A stretch of 64,000 nucleotides of DNA from positions 2,914,001-2,978,000 of the forward strand of contig NZ_CP075691.1 of NCBI RefSeq assembly GCF_020026305.1, read 5' to 3'. This stretch comes from Streptomyces sp. 135. Lineage in GTDB: Bacteria; Actinomycetota; Actinomycetes; Streptomycetales; Streptomycetaceae. Position numbers and translations under genes: made by a program. Below are positions 40,073 to 49,223 of the stretch, piece after piece. Each line of letters begins with the position of its first letter. Positions within the stretch are counted from its first letter, which is position 1. The notes below the pieces were generated by a model. It made no database searches, was not told the origin of the DNA, and worked only from the letters and a program-made list of their open reading frames with translations.

Positions 40073-41455
40073 TCACGCCTCGGTCTTCTCCTCGCCGGAG
40101 GCGTCGGCGTCGCCGGAGGCCTCGGCGGACTCGTCCGCCTCGTCCTCGTCGCCGAGGTCGACGACCTCGCCCTTCGTGTCCTTGACCGTGGCGGCCTCGA
40201 CGACGACCGCGAGGGCCTTGCCGCGGGCGACCTCGCCGACCAGCATCGGGACCTGGCCGCCCTCGACGACGGCCTGGGCGAACTGGTCGGGGGACATGCC
40301 GGAGGACTGCGCGCGACGCATGAGGTGCTCGGTGAGCTCCTCCTGGTTCACGTTCAGCTTCTCCTTGTTGACGAGCTCGTCGAGGACGAACTGCGTCTTG
40401 ATGCCCTTCTCGGCCTGCTCCTTGGTCTCGGCGTCGAACTCTTCCTCGGTCTTGCCCTGGATCTCCAGGTACTTCGCGAGGTCGAGGCCCATCTGGCCGA
40501 GCTGGTGGTTCACCAGGTTGTGCTTGCGGGTCTGGATCTCGTCCGCGAGGAGCTTCTCGGGGACGGGGACCTCGACCAGCTCGAGCAGCTTCTCCAGGAC
40601 ACGCTCCTGGGCCTGCGTCGCCTGGTCGTACTGCTTCATGTTCTCGAGGCGCTTGCGGCTGTCGGCCTTGAGCTCGTCGAGGGTGTCGAACTCGGAGGCG
40701 AGCTGCGCGAAGTCGTCGTCCAGCTCCGGCAGTTCACGCTTGGCGACCTGGGTGACCTTGACGGTGACCTCGGACTCCTTGCCGGCGGCCGAGCCGCCCT
40801 TGAGCTCGGAGGTGAAGGTGGCCTCAGCCCCGGCCTCCAGGCCCTTCACGGCGTCGTCGATGCCCTCGAGGAGCTCGCCGGAGCCGATCGTGTAGGAGAC
40901 GTCCTTCGCGACGCCGTCCTCCAGGACCTCGCCGTCGACCTTCGCCTGAAGGTCGATCGTCACGACGTCGCCGTCCTCGGCGGCACGCTCGACCGGGGAC
41001 GTGGAGGCGAAGCGCTCGCGCAGCTCCTCGACGGCCTTGTCGACGTCCTCGTCGCTGACCTCGACCGCGTCGACCTCGACCTCGATGCCGGAGTAGTCCG
41101 GGATCTCGATGGTCGGGCGGACGTCGACCTCGGCGGTGAAGTTGAGGGTCTCGTTGTCCTTCAGCTCGGTGATGTCCACCTCGGGCTGACCCAGGACGTT
41201 GAGCTCGGCCTCGTTGACCGCCTCGGTGTAGAACTTCGGAAGCGCGTCGTTGACGGCCTCCTCCAGCACGGCCCCGCGGCCGAACCGCTGGTCGATGACG
41301 CGGGCCGGGATCTTGCCCTTGCGGAAGCCCTTCACCGTGACCTGCTGGTTGATCTTCTTGTACGCCGCGTCGAGGCTGTCCTTGAGCTCCTCGAAGGGCA
41401 CCTCGACAGTGAGCCGAACCCGAGTCGGGTTCAGGGTCTCCACGGCGCTCTTCAC
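40073..41455 (-). CDS. tig: trigger factor
   Basis: 460 residues from GTG at 41455, with AAGGAGA eight bases upstream. The N-terminal ribosome-binding domain carries the signature GFRKGKIP ([21 protein letters not shown]). The FKBP-like prolyl isomerase domain follows ([15 protein letters not shown]), then the helical chaperone C-domain. An acidic tail of about 40 residues ([20 protein letters not shown]) ends it. It chaperones nascent chains at the exit tunnel. It sits upstream of clpP1P2-clpX as in most bacteria, but with its own terminator. Confidence 0.97.
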   Translation of the reverse strand: MKSAVETLNPTRVRLTVEVPFEELKDSLDAAYKKINQQVTVKGFRKGKIPARVIDQRFGRGAVLEEAVNDALPKFYTEAVNEAELNVLGQPEVDITELKDNETLNFTAEVDVRPTIEIPDYSGIEVEVDAVEVSDEDVDKAVEELRERFASTSPVERAAEDGDVVTIDLQAKVDGEVLEDGVAKDVSYTIGSGELLEGIDDAVKGLEAGAEATFTSELKGGSAAGKESEVTVKVTQVAKRELPELDDDFAQLASEFDTLDELKADSRKRLENMKQYDQATQAQERVLEKLLELVEVPVPEKLLADEIQTRKHNLVNHQLGQMGLDLAKYLEIQGKTEEEFDAETKEQAEKGIKTQFVLDELVNKEKLNVNQEELTEHLMRRAQSSGMSPDQFAQAVVEGGQVPMLVGEVARGKALAVVVEAATVKDTKGEVVDLGDEDEADESAEASGDADASGEEKTEA

Positions 41456-41610
41456 GGTTCGGTCTCCTTGGTGGGCTGACTGCTGGTTTCTGCCCGGATC
41501 AGAGACACACGGGCACACAGCTTGCATAGTAACGGCAAGCGGGAGCCGACCCACAATGCGATCTTGCGGAGGGGGCGCGAAGCCGCGGAGAGGGGTGGCG
41601 AGGAATGAGG

Positions 41611-41687
41611 TGGTCGGGGTGGCGGGATTTGAACCCACGGCCTTCCGCTCCCAAAGCGGACGCGCTACCAAGCTGCGCCACACCCCG
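41611..41687 (-). tRNA. tRNA-Pro (anticodon TGG)
   Basis: 77 bases including an encoded CCA (41611-41613). The acceptor stem is CGGGGTG/CACCCCG, the D arm GGCGCAGCTTGGTAGCGC, the anticodon stem TCCGC-TTTGGGA-GCGGA with anticodon TGG, and the T arm contains GGTTCAAATCC. Confidence 0.96.
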
Positions 41688-41827
41688 TCGGTGCGACACG
41701 TAGGGTACATGCCCGCAGGCCATGCGGCCCCCGCTGAACCGGGACCGCGGCAGGGGGCGTGCGGCGACCCCCGCCGACCCGCTACGATGCCTGTCGTGCC
41801 GCGGCCTTCCGGCCCTGGCGCGCATAT

Positions 41828-41898
41828 GCGGGCGTAGCTCAATGGTAGAGCCCTAGTCTTCCAAACTAGCTACGCGGGTTCGATTCCCGTCGCCCGCT
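41828..41898 (+). tRNA. tRNA-Gly (anticodon TCC)
   Basis: 71 bases; the 3' CCA is not encoded. Acceptor GCGGGCG/CGCCCGC, anticodon stem CTAGT-CTTCCAA-ACTAG with anticodon TCC, T arm with GGTTCGATTCC. It is followed by a strong hairpin. Confidence 0.96.
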
Positions 41899-41908
41899 CC
41901 GCAGTCCT

Positions 41909-41944
41909 CCGGCCCGGCCCGCTGATTCCAGCGGGCCGGGCCGG
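41909..41944 (+). terminator. tRNA-Gly terminator
   Basis: 16-bp perfect stem CCGGCCCGGCCCGCTG (41909-41924) with 41929-41944 and a four-base loop ATTC. Confidence 0.85.
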
Positions 41945-41987
41945 CGGCGTTCCCGGGCCGCCGTGCCGACCAGAAGCCGATCGCCGG

Positions 41988-42191
41988 CTAGAAGCTGATC
42001 GAGTTGATGGTCTCCGCCAGTTCGTTCAGGAACCGGTTTATGGAGGGCGCCATGCCGGTCGAGGCGAGGAAGAAACCGAAGAGCACCGCGACGATCGCGG
42101 GCCCCGTCTTGAGCGATCCCCCGCGGATCAGCACCACAAGGATGATCGCCAACAGCAGCACCACTGACAGCGAAATGGCCACACTGATCAC
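41988..42191 (-). CDS. small membrane protein (67 aa), function unknown
   Basis: GTG start. One strong helix (ISLSVVLLLAIILVVLIRGG) and a second hydrophobic part (GPAIVAVLFGFFLASTGMAP) precede a short polar end NRFLNELAETINSISF. GGSLKxGPAIVAVLFGFFLASTGMAP resembles small proteins I have seen repeatedly in Streptomyces, some near mobile elements, but I cannot name a family. It is isolated between tRNA-Gly and a long gene-free stretch. Confidence 0.6.
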   Translation of the reverse strand: MISVAISLSVVLLLAIILVVLIRGGSLKTGPAIVAVLFGFFLASTGMAPSINRFLNELAETINSISF

Positions 42192-42813
42192 ACCCTAGGT
42201 CGGTCGCTCTCCCGGCCCGGGGGGTACGGCCCCGCACACCCCCGCCACCGACCATCGTGCCACCAACCCGCCCGCTGTATGCCGCCGCTGACACATCGTC
42301 GGGACATCGTCGGCCAACGCTTCCCGGGCCCGGCATGCGGGGGCGCCCTCCGGGGGCGCGTGAGCGGCGTACCCCGCACGCTAATTCGACGGCCCGCGTA
42401 CACCGGGAATTCAGCTTGATCGTTTCCATCACCACACACGACGTTCGCAGGAAATTCGAATTGTTGCCGGGGGCACATTGGAGGCGCACCATGCGTTCAC
42501 GGCGCCCCGACCAACCGGACATTCCACTGGAGTCGCCTGCGGGCGTTATGCACCATTTAAGCCGGATGAATTGTGACGTATGGGACGCCATACAGCTGCA
42601 TCTATCTGTCTACCCGCGCGATTCGCGGGTACGTGGAGCCGATAAGCGATAATCGACTCAGGGATTGACAGGGGTTGAGTTGACGAAAGTGACGAGGGTT
42701 TTACGAAGACAGCGCGGCAACGCTAGGGTGCGTCAGATGTTCCACGCTGCCACCACCCCCGTAGGCGCAGTGCGGTCCCGGATCGTCTCACCGAGCTCTT
42801 GGTGGGAGGGCCT
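42192..42813. other. gene-poor, AT-richer stretch upstream of the acyltransferase
   Basis: About 620 bases with no convincing gene on either strand. From about 42390 to 42730 AT content is visibly above the surroundings. Promoter-like words are TTGACA (42665) and a TAGGGT (42724-42729) 85 bases before the acyltransferase start. No repeats matching the tRNA-Gly end, and no integrase remnant, were seen. Confidence 0.6.
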
Positions 42814-44019
42814 GTGACCAACTCGGTGCACCCGCACGGACGCCACCGGGCGCCGCTCCCCCCGGTCCAGGTGCCCGCGGCCGGACCCCCGCCCCCGCGC
42901 ACCCACCATCCGAGCCCGCAGGCCGCCACCGCTCCCCCCACCCCGTCCGGCCACCGCGCCGCCGGCCGCGCGGCGAAGCCCGCCAAACAGCGCGACGCGT
43001 TCTTCGACAACGCCAAGTACCTGGCGATCGTCCTCGTGGCGATGGCCCACGCATGGGAACCCCTGACGGATCACAGCCGTGCCGCCGAGGCGCTGTACAT
43101 GACCGTCTACACCTTCCACATGCCGGCGTTCATCCTGATCTCCGGCTACTTCTCGCGCAGCTTCGACATGCGGCCCGACCGCCTGAGGCGGCTGGTCACC
43201 GGCGTCGCCGTGCCGTACGTCCTCTTCGAGGTCGCGTACACCCTCTTCAAGCGCTGGGCGGACGACGACCCGTCCCAGCCGATCAGCCTGCTCGACCCCT
43301 GGTACCTCACCTGGTTCCTGGTGGCGCTCTTCGTGTGGCGGCTCACCGTGCCGCTGTGGAAGATCGTGCGCTGGCCCGTGCCGCTCGCCCTGGCCATCGC
43401 CATGCTCGCCGTGATCTCCCCGGACATCGGTGACGACCTCGACCTCCAGCGCGTCCTGCAGTTCATGCCGTTCTTCGTGCTCGGCCTCTTCCTGAAGCCC
43501 GAGCACTTCCAGCTGGTGCGCCGCCGCGAGGTGCGGATCCTGTCCGTCCCGGTCTTCGCCGCCGCGGTGCTGCTCGCCTACTGGGCGGCGCCGCGCATGA
43601 CGTCCGTGTGGTTCTACCGCCGGGACAGCGCCCAGGAGTTGGGCGTGCCGTGGTGGGTCGGCATCGTGATGACGCTGGCGCTCTTCGGCTGCTCCGTGGT
43701 GCTCACCGCGTGCTTCTTCGCCTGGGTGCCGCGCCGCAAGATGTGGTTCACGATCCTCGGCGCGGGCACGCTGTACGGCTATCTGCTGCACGGCTTCCTC
43801 GCCAAGGGCTCCCGTTTCTGGGGCTGGTTCGAGGACTACGAGTGGCTGCACAAGCCGCTCGGCGAGATCTTCGTGACGGCTGTCGCGGCGACCGTGGTGA
43901 CGCTGCTGTGCACTCCCCCGGTGCAGCGGATGTTCCGCTTCGCGATGGAGCCCAAGATGGAGTGGGCCTTCAAGCGGGACGCGGCGGAACTGGCACGTGA
44001 GCGGACCAGGTCGGCCTGA
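42814..44019 (+). CDS. acyltransferase 3 family membrane protein
   Basis: 401 residues from the GTG at 42814, preceded by GGGAGGG. A Pro/His-rich cytoplasmic tail of about 65 residues leads to roughly ten membrane segments of the PF01757 fold: RDAFFDNAKYLAIVLVAMAHAWEP at the first helix, FHMPAFILISGYF with the conserved FxxxGYF, and TLYGYLLHGFL near the end. Such proteins move acetyl or other acyl groups onto exported sugars, wall polymers or antibiotics. The acceptor is unknown. Monocistronic; it converges closely on the HD gene. Confidence 0.88.
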   Translation: MTNSVHPHGRHRAPLPPVQVPAAGPPPPRTHHPSPQAATAPPTPSGHRAAGRAAKPAKQRDAFFDNAKYLAIVLVAMAHAWEPLTDHSRAAEALYMTVYTFHMPAFILISGYFSRSFDMRPDRLRRLVTGVAVPYVLFEVAYTLFKRWADDDPSQPISLLDPWYLTWFLVALFVWRLTVPLWKIVRWPVPLALAIAMLAVISPDIGDDLDLQRVLQFMPFFVLGLFLKPEHFQLVRRREVRILSVPVFAAAVLLAYWAAPRMTSVWFYRRDSAQELGVPWWVGIVMTLALFGCSVVLTACFFAWVPRRKMWFTILGAGTLYGYLLHGFLAKGSRFWGWFEDYEWLHKPLGEIFVTAVAATVVTLLCTPPVQRMFRFAMEPKMEWAFKRDAAELARERTRSA

Positions 44020-44023
44020 CCCC

Positions 44024-44488
44024 TCAGAGTCCCAGCAGGGCGCGCATGACGGCATACTTCGCCGTCAGGCGCGCCCTCGTCGTTTCGTCCAGGACCGCGA
44101 GGCGGGCCGCGTCGGCGTTGTGGGCGAGGTCCGCCTCCTTGACGAGGCGGGCGCCGGGCGTCGCGAGGATGCGTTCCGCGTACGCCTGCGGGGACTCCCC
44201 CGGGATCTTGGTGAGCGCCCGCACGATGGCCTTCGTCCGGGGCGTCAGCGGGGCGTCCCGCAGCCAGTCCTCCGTGAGCGCGTCGTCCTCGACGGAGTCG
44301 TGCAGCCAGGCCGCCGCGATCTGTTCGTCGTCGCCGCCCCTCGCCCGTACCCCCTCGGCCACGGCCTGGAGGTGCTCGGCGTAGGGGCGGCCGGCCTTGT
44401 CGGTCTGGGCGGCGTGGGCCGCGCGGGCGAGGGCTTCCACTGCGGCGAGGGGCAGCGGCTCGCGGTCCGGTGCGGCTGCGGGCGTCAT
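44024..44488 (-). CDS. HD-domain phosphohydrolase, SpoT/MESH1-like
   Basis: 154 residues. The HD signature is seen as YAEHLQAVAEGV, AAAWLHDSVEDDAL (HD plus ED) and KEADLAHNADAARL (third metal Asp). This order is that of small (p)ppGpp-hydrolase-like proteins; whether it acts on ppGpp is inference. Its ATG overlaps the permease stop by four bases (ATGA), so it is coupled to the ABC exporter. Confidence 0.85.
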   Translation of the reverse strand: MTPAAAPDREPLPLAAVEALARAAHAAQTDKAGRPYAEHLQAVAEGVRARGGDDEQIAAAWLHDSVEDDALTEDWLRDAPLTPRTKAIVRALTKIPGESPQAYAERILATPGARLVKEADLAHNADAARLAVLDETTRARLTAKYAVMRALLGL

Positions 44489-46941
44489 GCCGTCGACTTT
44501 AGTGCCGCCCTCGCCGGGATCGTCGCCGCGGCCAGGCCGAGGACGAGGACCGCGCCCACGAAGGAGCCGTAGACCAGCGGCGGGATGTAAGGGGCCTCGC
44601 CGGTCAGGCCGTTCGTCATCGGGACGAGGGTGGCGAGTGCGATCGCCGAGCCGATGGCGATGCCCGCGACGGCGACGATCAGCGCCTCCCAGCGGATCAT
44701 CCGCATCACCTGGCGGCGCGTGGAGCCGATCAGCCGCAGGGTGTCGAGTTCGCGGCGGCGGTCCAGGACCGTCATCACCAGGGTGTTGACCGCGGCGACG
44801 GCCGCGAAGCCGCCGAGGACGGCCGCCATCGTGGTGTTCGCCCAGGCGTTGAGCTCGCGGTCCACGGACCGGGCGGTGGTGTAGCCGTCGCGGTCGTGGA
44901 GGGTGCCGAGGCCGGAGAGGGCCTCGGCGGAGCCGCCCTTGGTCCAGATCTCCTGGGCGAGGGCCGAGGTGACGTGGTGCTTCAGCGCGGCGGCGGGCAG
45001 GGTGACCTGCGAGAGGCCGAGGCCCCTGCCGTACGTGGCCACGACCTTCGGGGAGGCCTTCGTGCCGTCGGGCAGGAGGATGTCGAGGCGGTCGCCGACC
45101 TTGACACGGGCGGAGTCGGCGAGCGCGGAGTCGACGGCGATGTCACCCTTGCCGAGCTTCAGGGCGCCGGTCTCGACCCCGAGGTCCTGGACCTCGGCGA
45201 GGTCGGCGGCCGAGCCCGTCACGGCCTGCGCCGACGCCGACGCGAGCAGGCGGTCGCCGACCGAGTACTGCGGGACGACGACGGAGGTCTTGAGCAGTCC
45301 GACGGCGGAGGTGACCCCGTCGGTGCGGGCGGCCTTCGTCACCGCGCCCGGCGCGAGGCCCGCGTCGGAGGAGACGATGTGGTCGGCGGTGATGCCCGCG
45401 CGCTGCTGGTCGGCGGTGGCCTTGTCGGTACTGGTGTGCAGGAAGACGAGGACGGAGGAGAAGGCCATGGCGAGCACGATCGGGGTGATCGCGGAGGCCA
45501 GCCGACGGGCGTTCGTACGGGAGTTGGCGGCCGCCAGCGCACCGGGGGCACCCGCCTTGCGCAGCGGGAGGCCGAAGAGCGCCGCGCAGCCGCGGGCGAC
45601 CAGCGGGCCGAGCAGGGCCACGGCGAGCATGAAGAGCATGACGACGCCGAGCGCCGCGTTCGCCGCGTCCTCACCGGTGGTCTGCGAGGCGATCCCCGCG
45701 AAGGCCACGCCACCGCCGAGCGCCGCGACGCCGATCGGGGTGCGGATCTTGCCGGGCCGCAGCCGCTCCACGGAGGCCTCGGCGAGCGCCTGGCCGGGCT
45801 TGACGCGGGAGGGGCGGCGCGCCGCCAGGTAGCCCGCGAGCAGGGCGGTGATGACCGCGGTGCCGACGGCGGCGGCGAACGGGATGCCGGACATCGTGAG
45901 GGCGACGGCCTCCGGGATCGCGCCCTTCCCCTTCAACTGCCCGAACCACCAGCGGGCCAGGACGATGCCGGGCAGCAGTCCGGCCGCGCCGGCGAGGGGG
46001 GCGACGAGCAGCGACTCGGTGGCGATGGTGCGGCGGATCTGGCGCGGGGTGGTGCCGATGGCGCGGAGCAGGGCGTACTCCCGGGCGCGCTGTCCCACGG
46101 AGAGCGCGACGGTGCCCGCGGCGGTGAAGACGGCGACCAGGGCGGCGATGCCGCCGAAGGAGCCGCCGAGGCCGGTCAGCATCTCCTTGGCGTAGGCGAG
46201 CCCGGAGTCCTCGACGGCGCCGCGGTCGTCGCCGGTGTGGACCTCGGCCTTGCCGCCGAGAGCCTGTGCCACCCGGGACTTGAGGGTGTCGGCCGAGACG
46301 CCCGGCTCGGGCAGGACGGCGATGGCATCGACGCGTCCGGGGTGCCCGGAGAGACGGAGGGCCTCGGCGTCGGCGAACCAGGCGGTGGGAGCGGCCTGCC
46401 CGGCCTCGACCGTGCCGGAGACGCGGAAGGCGCGCGGCCCGTCGGCCGTGGTGAGCGTGACGCGGTCGCCGACGCGGGAGCCGGGCGTGGCGAGGGCCAC
46501 CTCACCGGAGCGCGGGGCGCGGCCCTCGGTCAGCTTCTCCCCGGTGAAGGCGGTGGAGCCCCAGCCGTGCGCGGTGACGGTCCGGTCGCCGGAGCGCACC
46601 GGGAAGGTGACATCCGCGACGGCGGTGCGCGCGCCGGGGACGGCGGCGGCCTTCGTGACCAGGGCGTCGTCGAGCCGGGCGCGGTCGGGCAGCGGGATGC
46701 TCTCCTCGGTGCGGTCCTCGCCGCTGCCGGTGACGAAGTGCGCCTCCTGGTCGGCGGCTGCCACCACGGGGGCGTTCGCGTAGCGGACGGGCGGCACGGA
46801 GGCGCGCAGGCCCGTCTCCAGGAGGATGCCGCAGGCGGTCACGATCAGCGAGGCCATCATCAACGCCACGAAGGTGCCGGCGAAGGCGGCGGGTTTGAAG
46901 CGGACGGCCGCGCGGGCCAGGCCGTTGGGCACGTACGCCAT
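44485..46941 (-). CDS. ABC transporter permease, FtsX/MacB type
   Basis: 818 residues from the ATG at 46941 (MAYVPNGLARAAVRFK). Two FtsX domains, each with a triple helix bundle, are at about 400-500 and 710-815. Large extracytoplasmic MacB-PCD-like parts lie at about 45-330 and 560-690. The sequence LALSVGQRAREYALLRAIGTTPRQIRRTI and its second-half counterpart VLDRRRELDTLRLIGSTRRQ are the conserved coupling regions. It probably exports or extracts lipophilic compounds or lipoproteins; the substrate is unknown. It is coupled at TAATG with the ATPase. Confidence 0.9.
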   Translation of the reverse strand: MAYVPNGLARAAVRFKPAAFAGTFVALMMASLIVTACGILLETGLRASVPPVRYANAPVVAAADQEAHFVTGSGEDRTEESIPLPDRARLDDALVTKAAAVPGARTAVADVTFPVRSGDRTVTAHGWGSTAFTGEKLTEGRAPRSGEVALATPGSRVGDRVTLTTADGPRAFRVSGTVEAGQAAPTAWFADAEALRLSGHPGRVDAIAVLPEPGVSADTLKSRVAQALGGKAEVHTGDDRGAVEDSGLAYAKEMLTGLGGSFGGIAALVAVFTAAGTVALSVGQRAREYALLRAIGTTPRQIRRTIATESLLVAPLAGAAGLLPGIVLARWWFGQLKGKGAIPEAVALTMSGIPFAAAVGTAVITALLAGYLAARRPSRVKPGQALAEASVERLRPGKIRTPIGVAALGGGVAFAGIASQTTGEDAANAALGVVMLFMLAVALLGPLVARGCAALFGLPLRKAGAPGALAAANSRTNARRLASAITPIVLAMAFSSVLVFLHTSTDKATADQQRAGITADHIVSSDAGLAPGAVTKAARTDGVTSAVGLLKTSVVVPQYSVGDRLLASASAQAVTGSAADLAEVQDLGVETGALKLGKGDIAVDSALADSARVKVGDRLDILLPDGTKASPKVVATYGRGLGLSQVTLPAAALKHHVTSALAQEIWTKGGSAEALSGLGTLHDRDGYTTARSVDRELNAWANTTMAAVLGGFAAVAAVNTLVMTVLDRRRELDTLRLIGSTRRQVMRMIRWEALIVAVAGIAIGSAIALATLVPMTNGLTGEAPYIPPLVYGSFVGAVLVLGLAAATIPARAALKSTA

Positions 46942-47756
46942 TACGCGGCCACCCCCGCGTGGGCGGGAGCCGTCAGCGCGGTCATGCGGGCGGCGATCTG
47001 CTGCGCGGAGGCGCGCTCCAGGCGGTCGACGACGGAGCCGTCGGCGAGGAAGAGGACGCGGTCCGCCCAGGCCGCGGCGGCGGGGTCGTGGGTGACCATG
47101 ACGACGGTGGCGTTCATGCCGTCGACCGCGGAGCGCAGCAGGCCGAGGATCTCGGTGGCGGTGGTGGTGTCGAGGGCACCGGTCGGCTCGTCGGCGAAGA
47201 TCACGTCCGGCTCGGTGACCAGGGCGCGGGCGATGGCGACGCGCTGCTGCTGGCCGCCGGAGAGCTGGCCGGGGCGGCGGCCTCCCTTGTCGCCGAGCCC
47301 GACGCGGGCGAGCATCTCGGCGGCCTTGCGCCGGTCCGGGCGGTGTCCCGCGAGGCGCATCGGCAGGACGACGTTCTGCTCGACGGTCAGCGAGGGCAGC
47401 AGGTTGAACGCCTGGAAGACGAAGCCGAGGCGGGTGCGGCGCAGCGCGGTGAGCCTGTTCTCGCTCATGCCGGTGATCTCGGTGCCGCCGAGGCGGACGG
47501 TGCCCGCGCTCGGCCGGTCCAGGCCCGCCGCGCACTGGAGGAAGGTGGACTTGCCGGATCCGGAGGGCCCCATGACGGCGGTGAAGCTGCCGCGCGGCAG
47601 GGCGAGGTCGATGCCGGCGAGGGCGTGCACGGCGCCGGCCCCGCGGCCGTACTGACGGCGGACACCACGCAGTTCGACGGCCCAGTCGCCGTGCGTCGCT
47701 CCGAGGACGCGTACGTCCTCCTCGACGACCCGGTTCTTCTTCCGCCGCAGCCCCAT
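46941..47756 (-). CDS. ABC transporter ATP-binding protein, LolD/MacB type
   Basis: 271 residues from the ATG at 47756 (MGLRRKKNRVVEEDV). Walker A GPSGSGKST, Q-loop VFQAFNLLPSLT, signature LSGGQQQR, Walker B VIFADEPTGALD and the switch His in MVTHDP are all intact. It powers the FtsX-type permease downstream (stop and start overlap, TAATG). A candidate promoter lies at about 47902-47930. Confidence 0.93.
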   Translation of the reverse strand: MGLRRKKNRVVEEDVRVLGATHGDWAVELRGVRRQYGRGAGAVHALAGIDLALPRGSFTAVMGPSGSGKSTFLQCAAGLDRPSAGTVRLGGTEITGMSENRLTALRRTRLGFVFQAFNLLPSLTVEQNVVLPMRLAGHRPDRRKAAEMLARVGLGDKGGRRPGQLSGGQQQRVAIARALVTEPDVIFADEPTGALDTTTATEILGLLRSAVDGMNATVVMVTHDPAAAAWADRVLFLADGSVVDRLERASAQQIAARMTALTAPAHAGVAA

Positions 47757-47901
47757 TTTTCCGTCCACCTCTCCGTACCGAATTCGACGTCTCGAACCTA
47801 CGGAGCGGGGGGTGTCGGGGACCATGACGGCTCCCGGCCGATGGCGGGTAGGGCAAACCCCACCTCTCGGCGCGGACCGGCCCCGCAAACCCTTTTGGTA
47901 A

Positions 47902-47930
47902 GCTAACTATTGACGCTTTCTTTGTGAACC
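47902..47930 (-). promoter_or_regulatory. candidate promoter/operator of the ABC-HD operon
   Basis: On the minus strand TTCACA, 17 bases, then TAGCTT. The -10 lies in an AT-rich, partly palindromic stretch (GGTAAGCTAACTATT on the plus strand) of the kind bound by MarR-family repressors at exporter genes; that reading is inference. Confidence 0.4.
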
Positions 47931-47953
47931 CTTGACCTTGTCTCTTGAGCTTC

Positions 47954-47998
47954 TCGAACCTCTCAAATCTGTCGAATCTGTCGAATCTCTCGAAGGAG
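47954..47998 (+). repeat. 9-bp tandem repeat ending in the antiporter ribosome site
   Basis: Five consecutive 9-base units: TCGAACCTC, TCAAATCTG, TCGAATCTG, TCGAATCTC, TCGAAGGAG (47954-47998). A weaker unit (TTGAGCTTC) precedes. The last unit contains the GAAGGAG Shine-Dalgarno. Confidence 0.85.
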
Positions 47999-48005
47999 CG
48001 GGCCC

Positions 48006-49223
48006 ATCGGACACGCGGACACCCTGATAGCCATGGGCGGCGCCTTTCTCGCCGCCGCCGTGCTCGCCCGCCTCGGCGGCCGCATCGGACTGCCCACCAT
48101 TCCCCTCTTCATCCTGGCCGGGATCCTCCTCGGCCCCCACACCCCCGGCGTGGTGCTGGTCTCCGACCCCCACGACCTGGAGATGCTCTCGGCCCTCGGC
48201 CTGGTGCTGCTGCTGTTCTACCTGGGCCTGGAATTCCACCTGGACGACCTCAAGACGGGCGGCCGCAAGATGGCCCTCGCCGGAGGGACGTATCTGGCGC
48301 TGAACGTCGGCGCGGGCCTGGGCTTCGGGTTCGCGCTCGGCTGGGGCACCTCCGAGGCGCTGGTCCTCGCCGGGGTGCTCGGCATCTCGTCCTCGGCGAT
48401 CGTCACGAAGGTCCTCGTCGACACCGGCCGCCTCGGCAACGCGGAGACGAAGCCGATCCTCGGCATCATCGTCGTCGAGGACATCTTCCTGGCCCTCTAC
48501 CTCGCGGCGCTCCAGCCGGTCCTGTCCGGCGCGGACAGCCTCGCCGCGGCCGTGCTCGACGGCGGCAAGGCCTTCGGCTTCCTGCTCCTGCTCGCGCTCG
48601 CGGCCCGCTTCGGCACGCGCGTCGTCAGCCGCCTCTTCGCCACCAGGGACGACGAGCTGCTCGTCATCTCCTTCCTCGGCGCGGCCGTCTTCGTCGCGGG
48701 CGTCTCGGAGTGGTTCGGCGTCGCCGACGCGATCGGCGCGTTCATGGTCGGCCTGATGCTGGGCAGCACCGCCTCGGGCGAACGCATCCGCACCCTGGTG
48801 CATCCGCTGCGGGACGCGTTCGGCGCGATCTTCTTCTTCGCCTTCGGGCTCTCCATCGACCCCGGTGACCTGCCGGTCGTCCTCTGGCCGGTGCTCGCGG
48901 CGGTCGCCGTGACGCTGTTGATGAACGTCCTCGCGGGACTCGGCGCGGCACGCGTGTACGGGTTCGGGCCGGGCCCCGCGGCGAACATCTCCACCACGCT
49001 GCTGGCCCGCGGCGAGTTCGCGCTGATCCTCGCCACGATGGCGGCGGGCGCGGGCCTCGACGAGCGGCTCTCCCCCTTCATCGCGGGGTACGTCCTGCTG
49101 CTCGCCGTCCTCGGCCCACTGGCCGCGGGGCGCTCGCAGTGGCTGGCGCGGGTGCTGCCCGGCGGACGTGAGTACGCGGTGGCGGCACCGGAGCCCAAGG
49201 CGCTTACGCCTCCCGGCAGATGA
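48006..49223 (+). CDS. cation:proton antiporter, CPA2 (KefB-like) family
   Basis: The product begins at ATC 48006 or, conservatively, ATG 48033 (396 residues). About twelve membrane segments follow the Na+/H+ exchanger fold: LPTIPLFILAGILLGPHTPG, FYLGLEFHLDDL, GVLGISSSAIVTKVL, VEDIFLALYL and FFFAFGLSID. No C-terminal RCK or TrkA domain is present. The only good ribosome site (GAAGGAG, 47992-47998) is 7 bases from ATC and 34 from the ATG. The residues encoded between (GHADTLIA) look like a normal family N-terminus. The 3' end overlaps the phosphatase gene tail to tail by 20 bases. Confidence 0.88.
   Translation: MGHADTLIAMGGAFLAAAVLARLGGRIGLPTIPLFILAGILLGPHTPGVVLVSDPHDLEMLSALGLVLLLFYLGLEFHLDDLKTGGRKMALAGGTYLALNVGAGLGFGFALGWGTSEALVLAGVLGISSSAIVTKVLVDTGRLGNAETKPILGIIVVEDIFLALYLAALQPVLSGADSLAAAVLDGGKAFGFLLLLALAARFGTRVVSRLFATRDDELLVISFLGAAVFVAGVSEWFGVADAIGAFMVGLMLGSTASGERIRTLVHPLRDAFGAIFFFAFGLSIDPGDLPVVLWPVLAAVAVTLLMNVLAGLGAARVYGFGPGPAANISTTLLARGEFALILATMAAGAGLDERLSPFIAGYVLLLAVLGPLAAGRSQWLARVLPGGREYAVAAPEPKALTPPGR

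Noticed and set aside
42257..42652. Possible 130-codon gene in the gap before the acyltransferase
   Set aside because: No ribosome site, composition changes midway and no resemblance to any family.
47954..47998. Short peptide of repeated LSN units read through the 9-bp repeats
   Set aside because: The frame continues into the antiporter out of frame as Arg-rich shadow; the repeats are better read as leader DNA.
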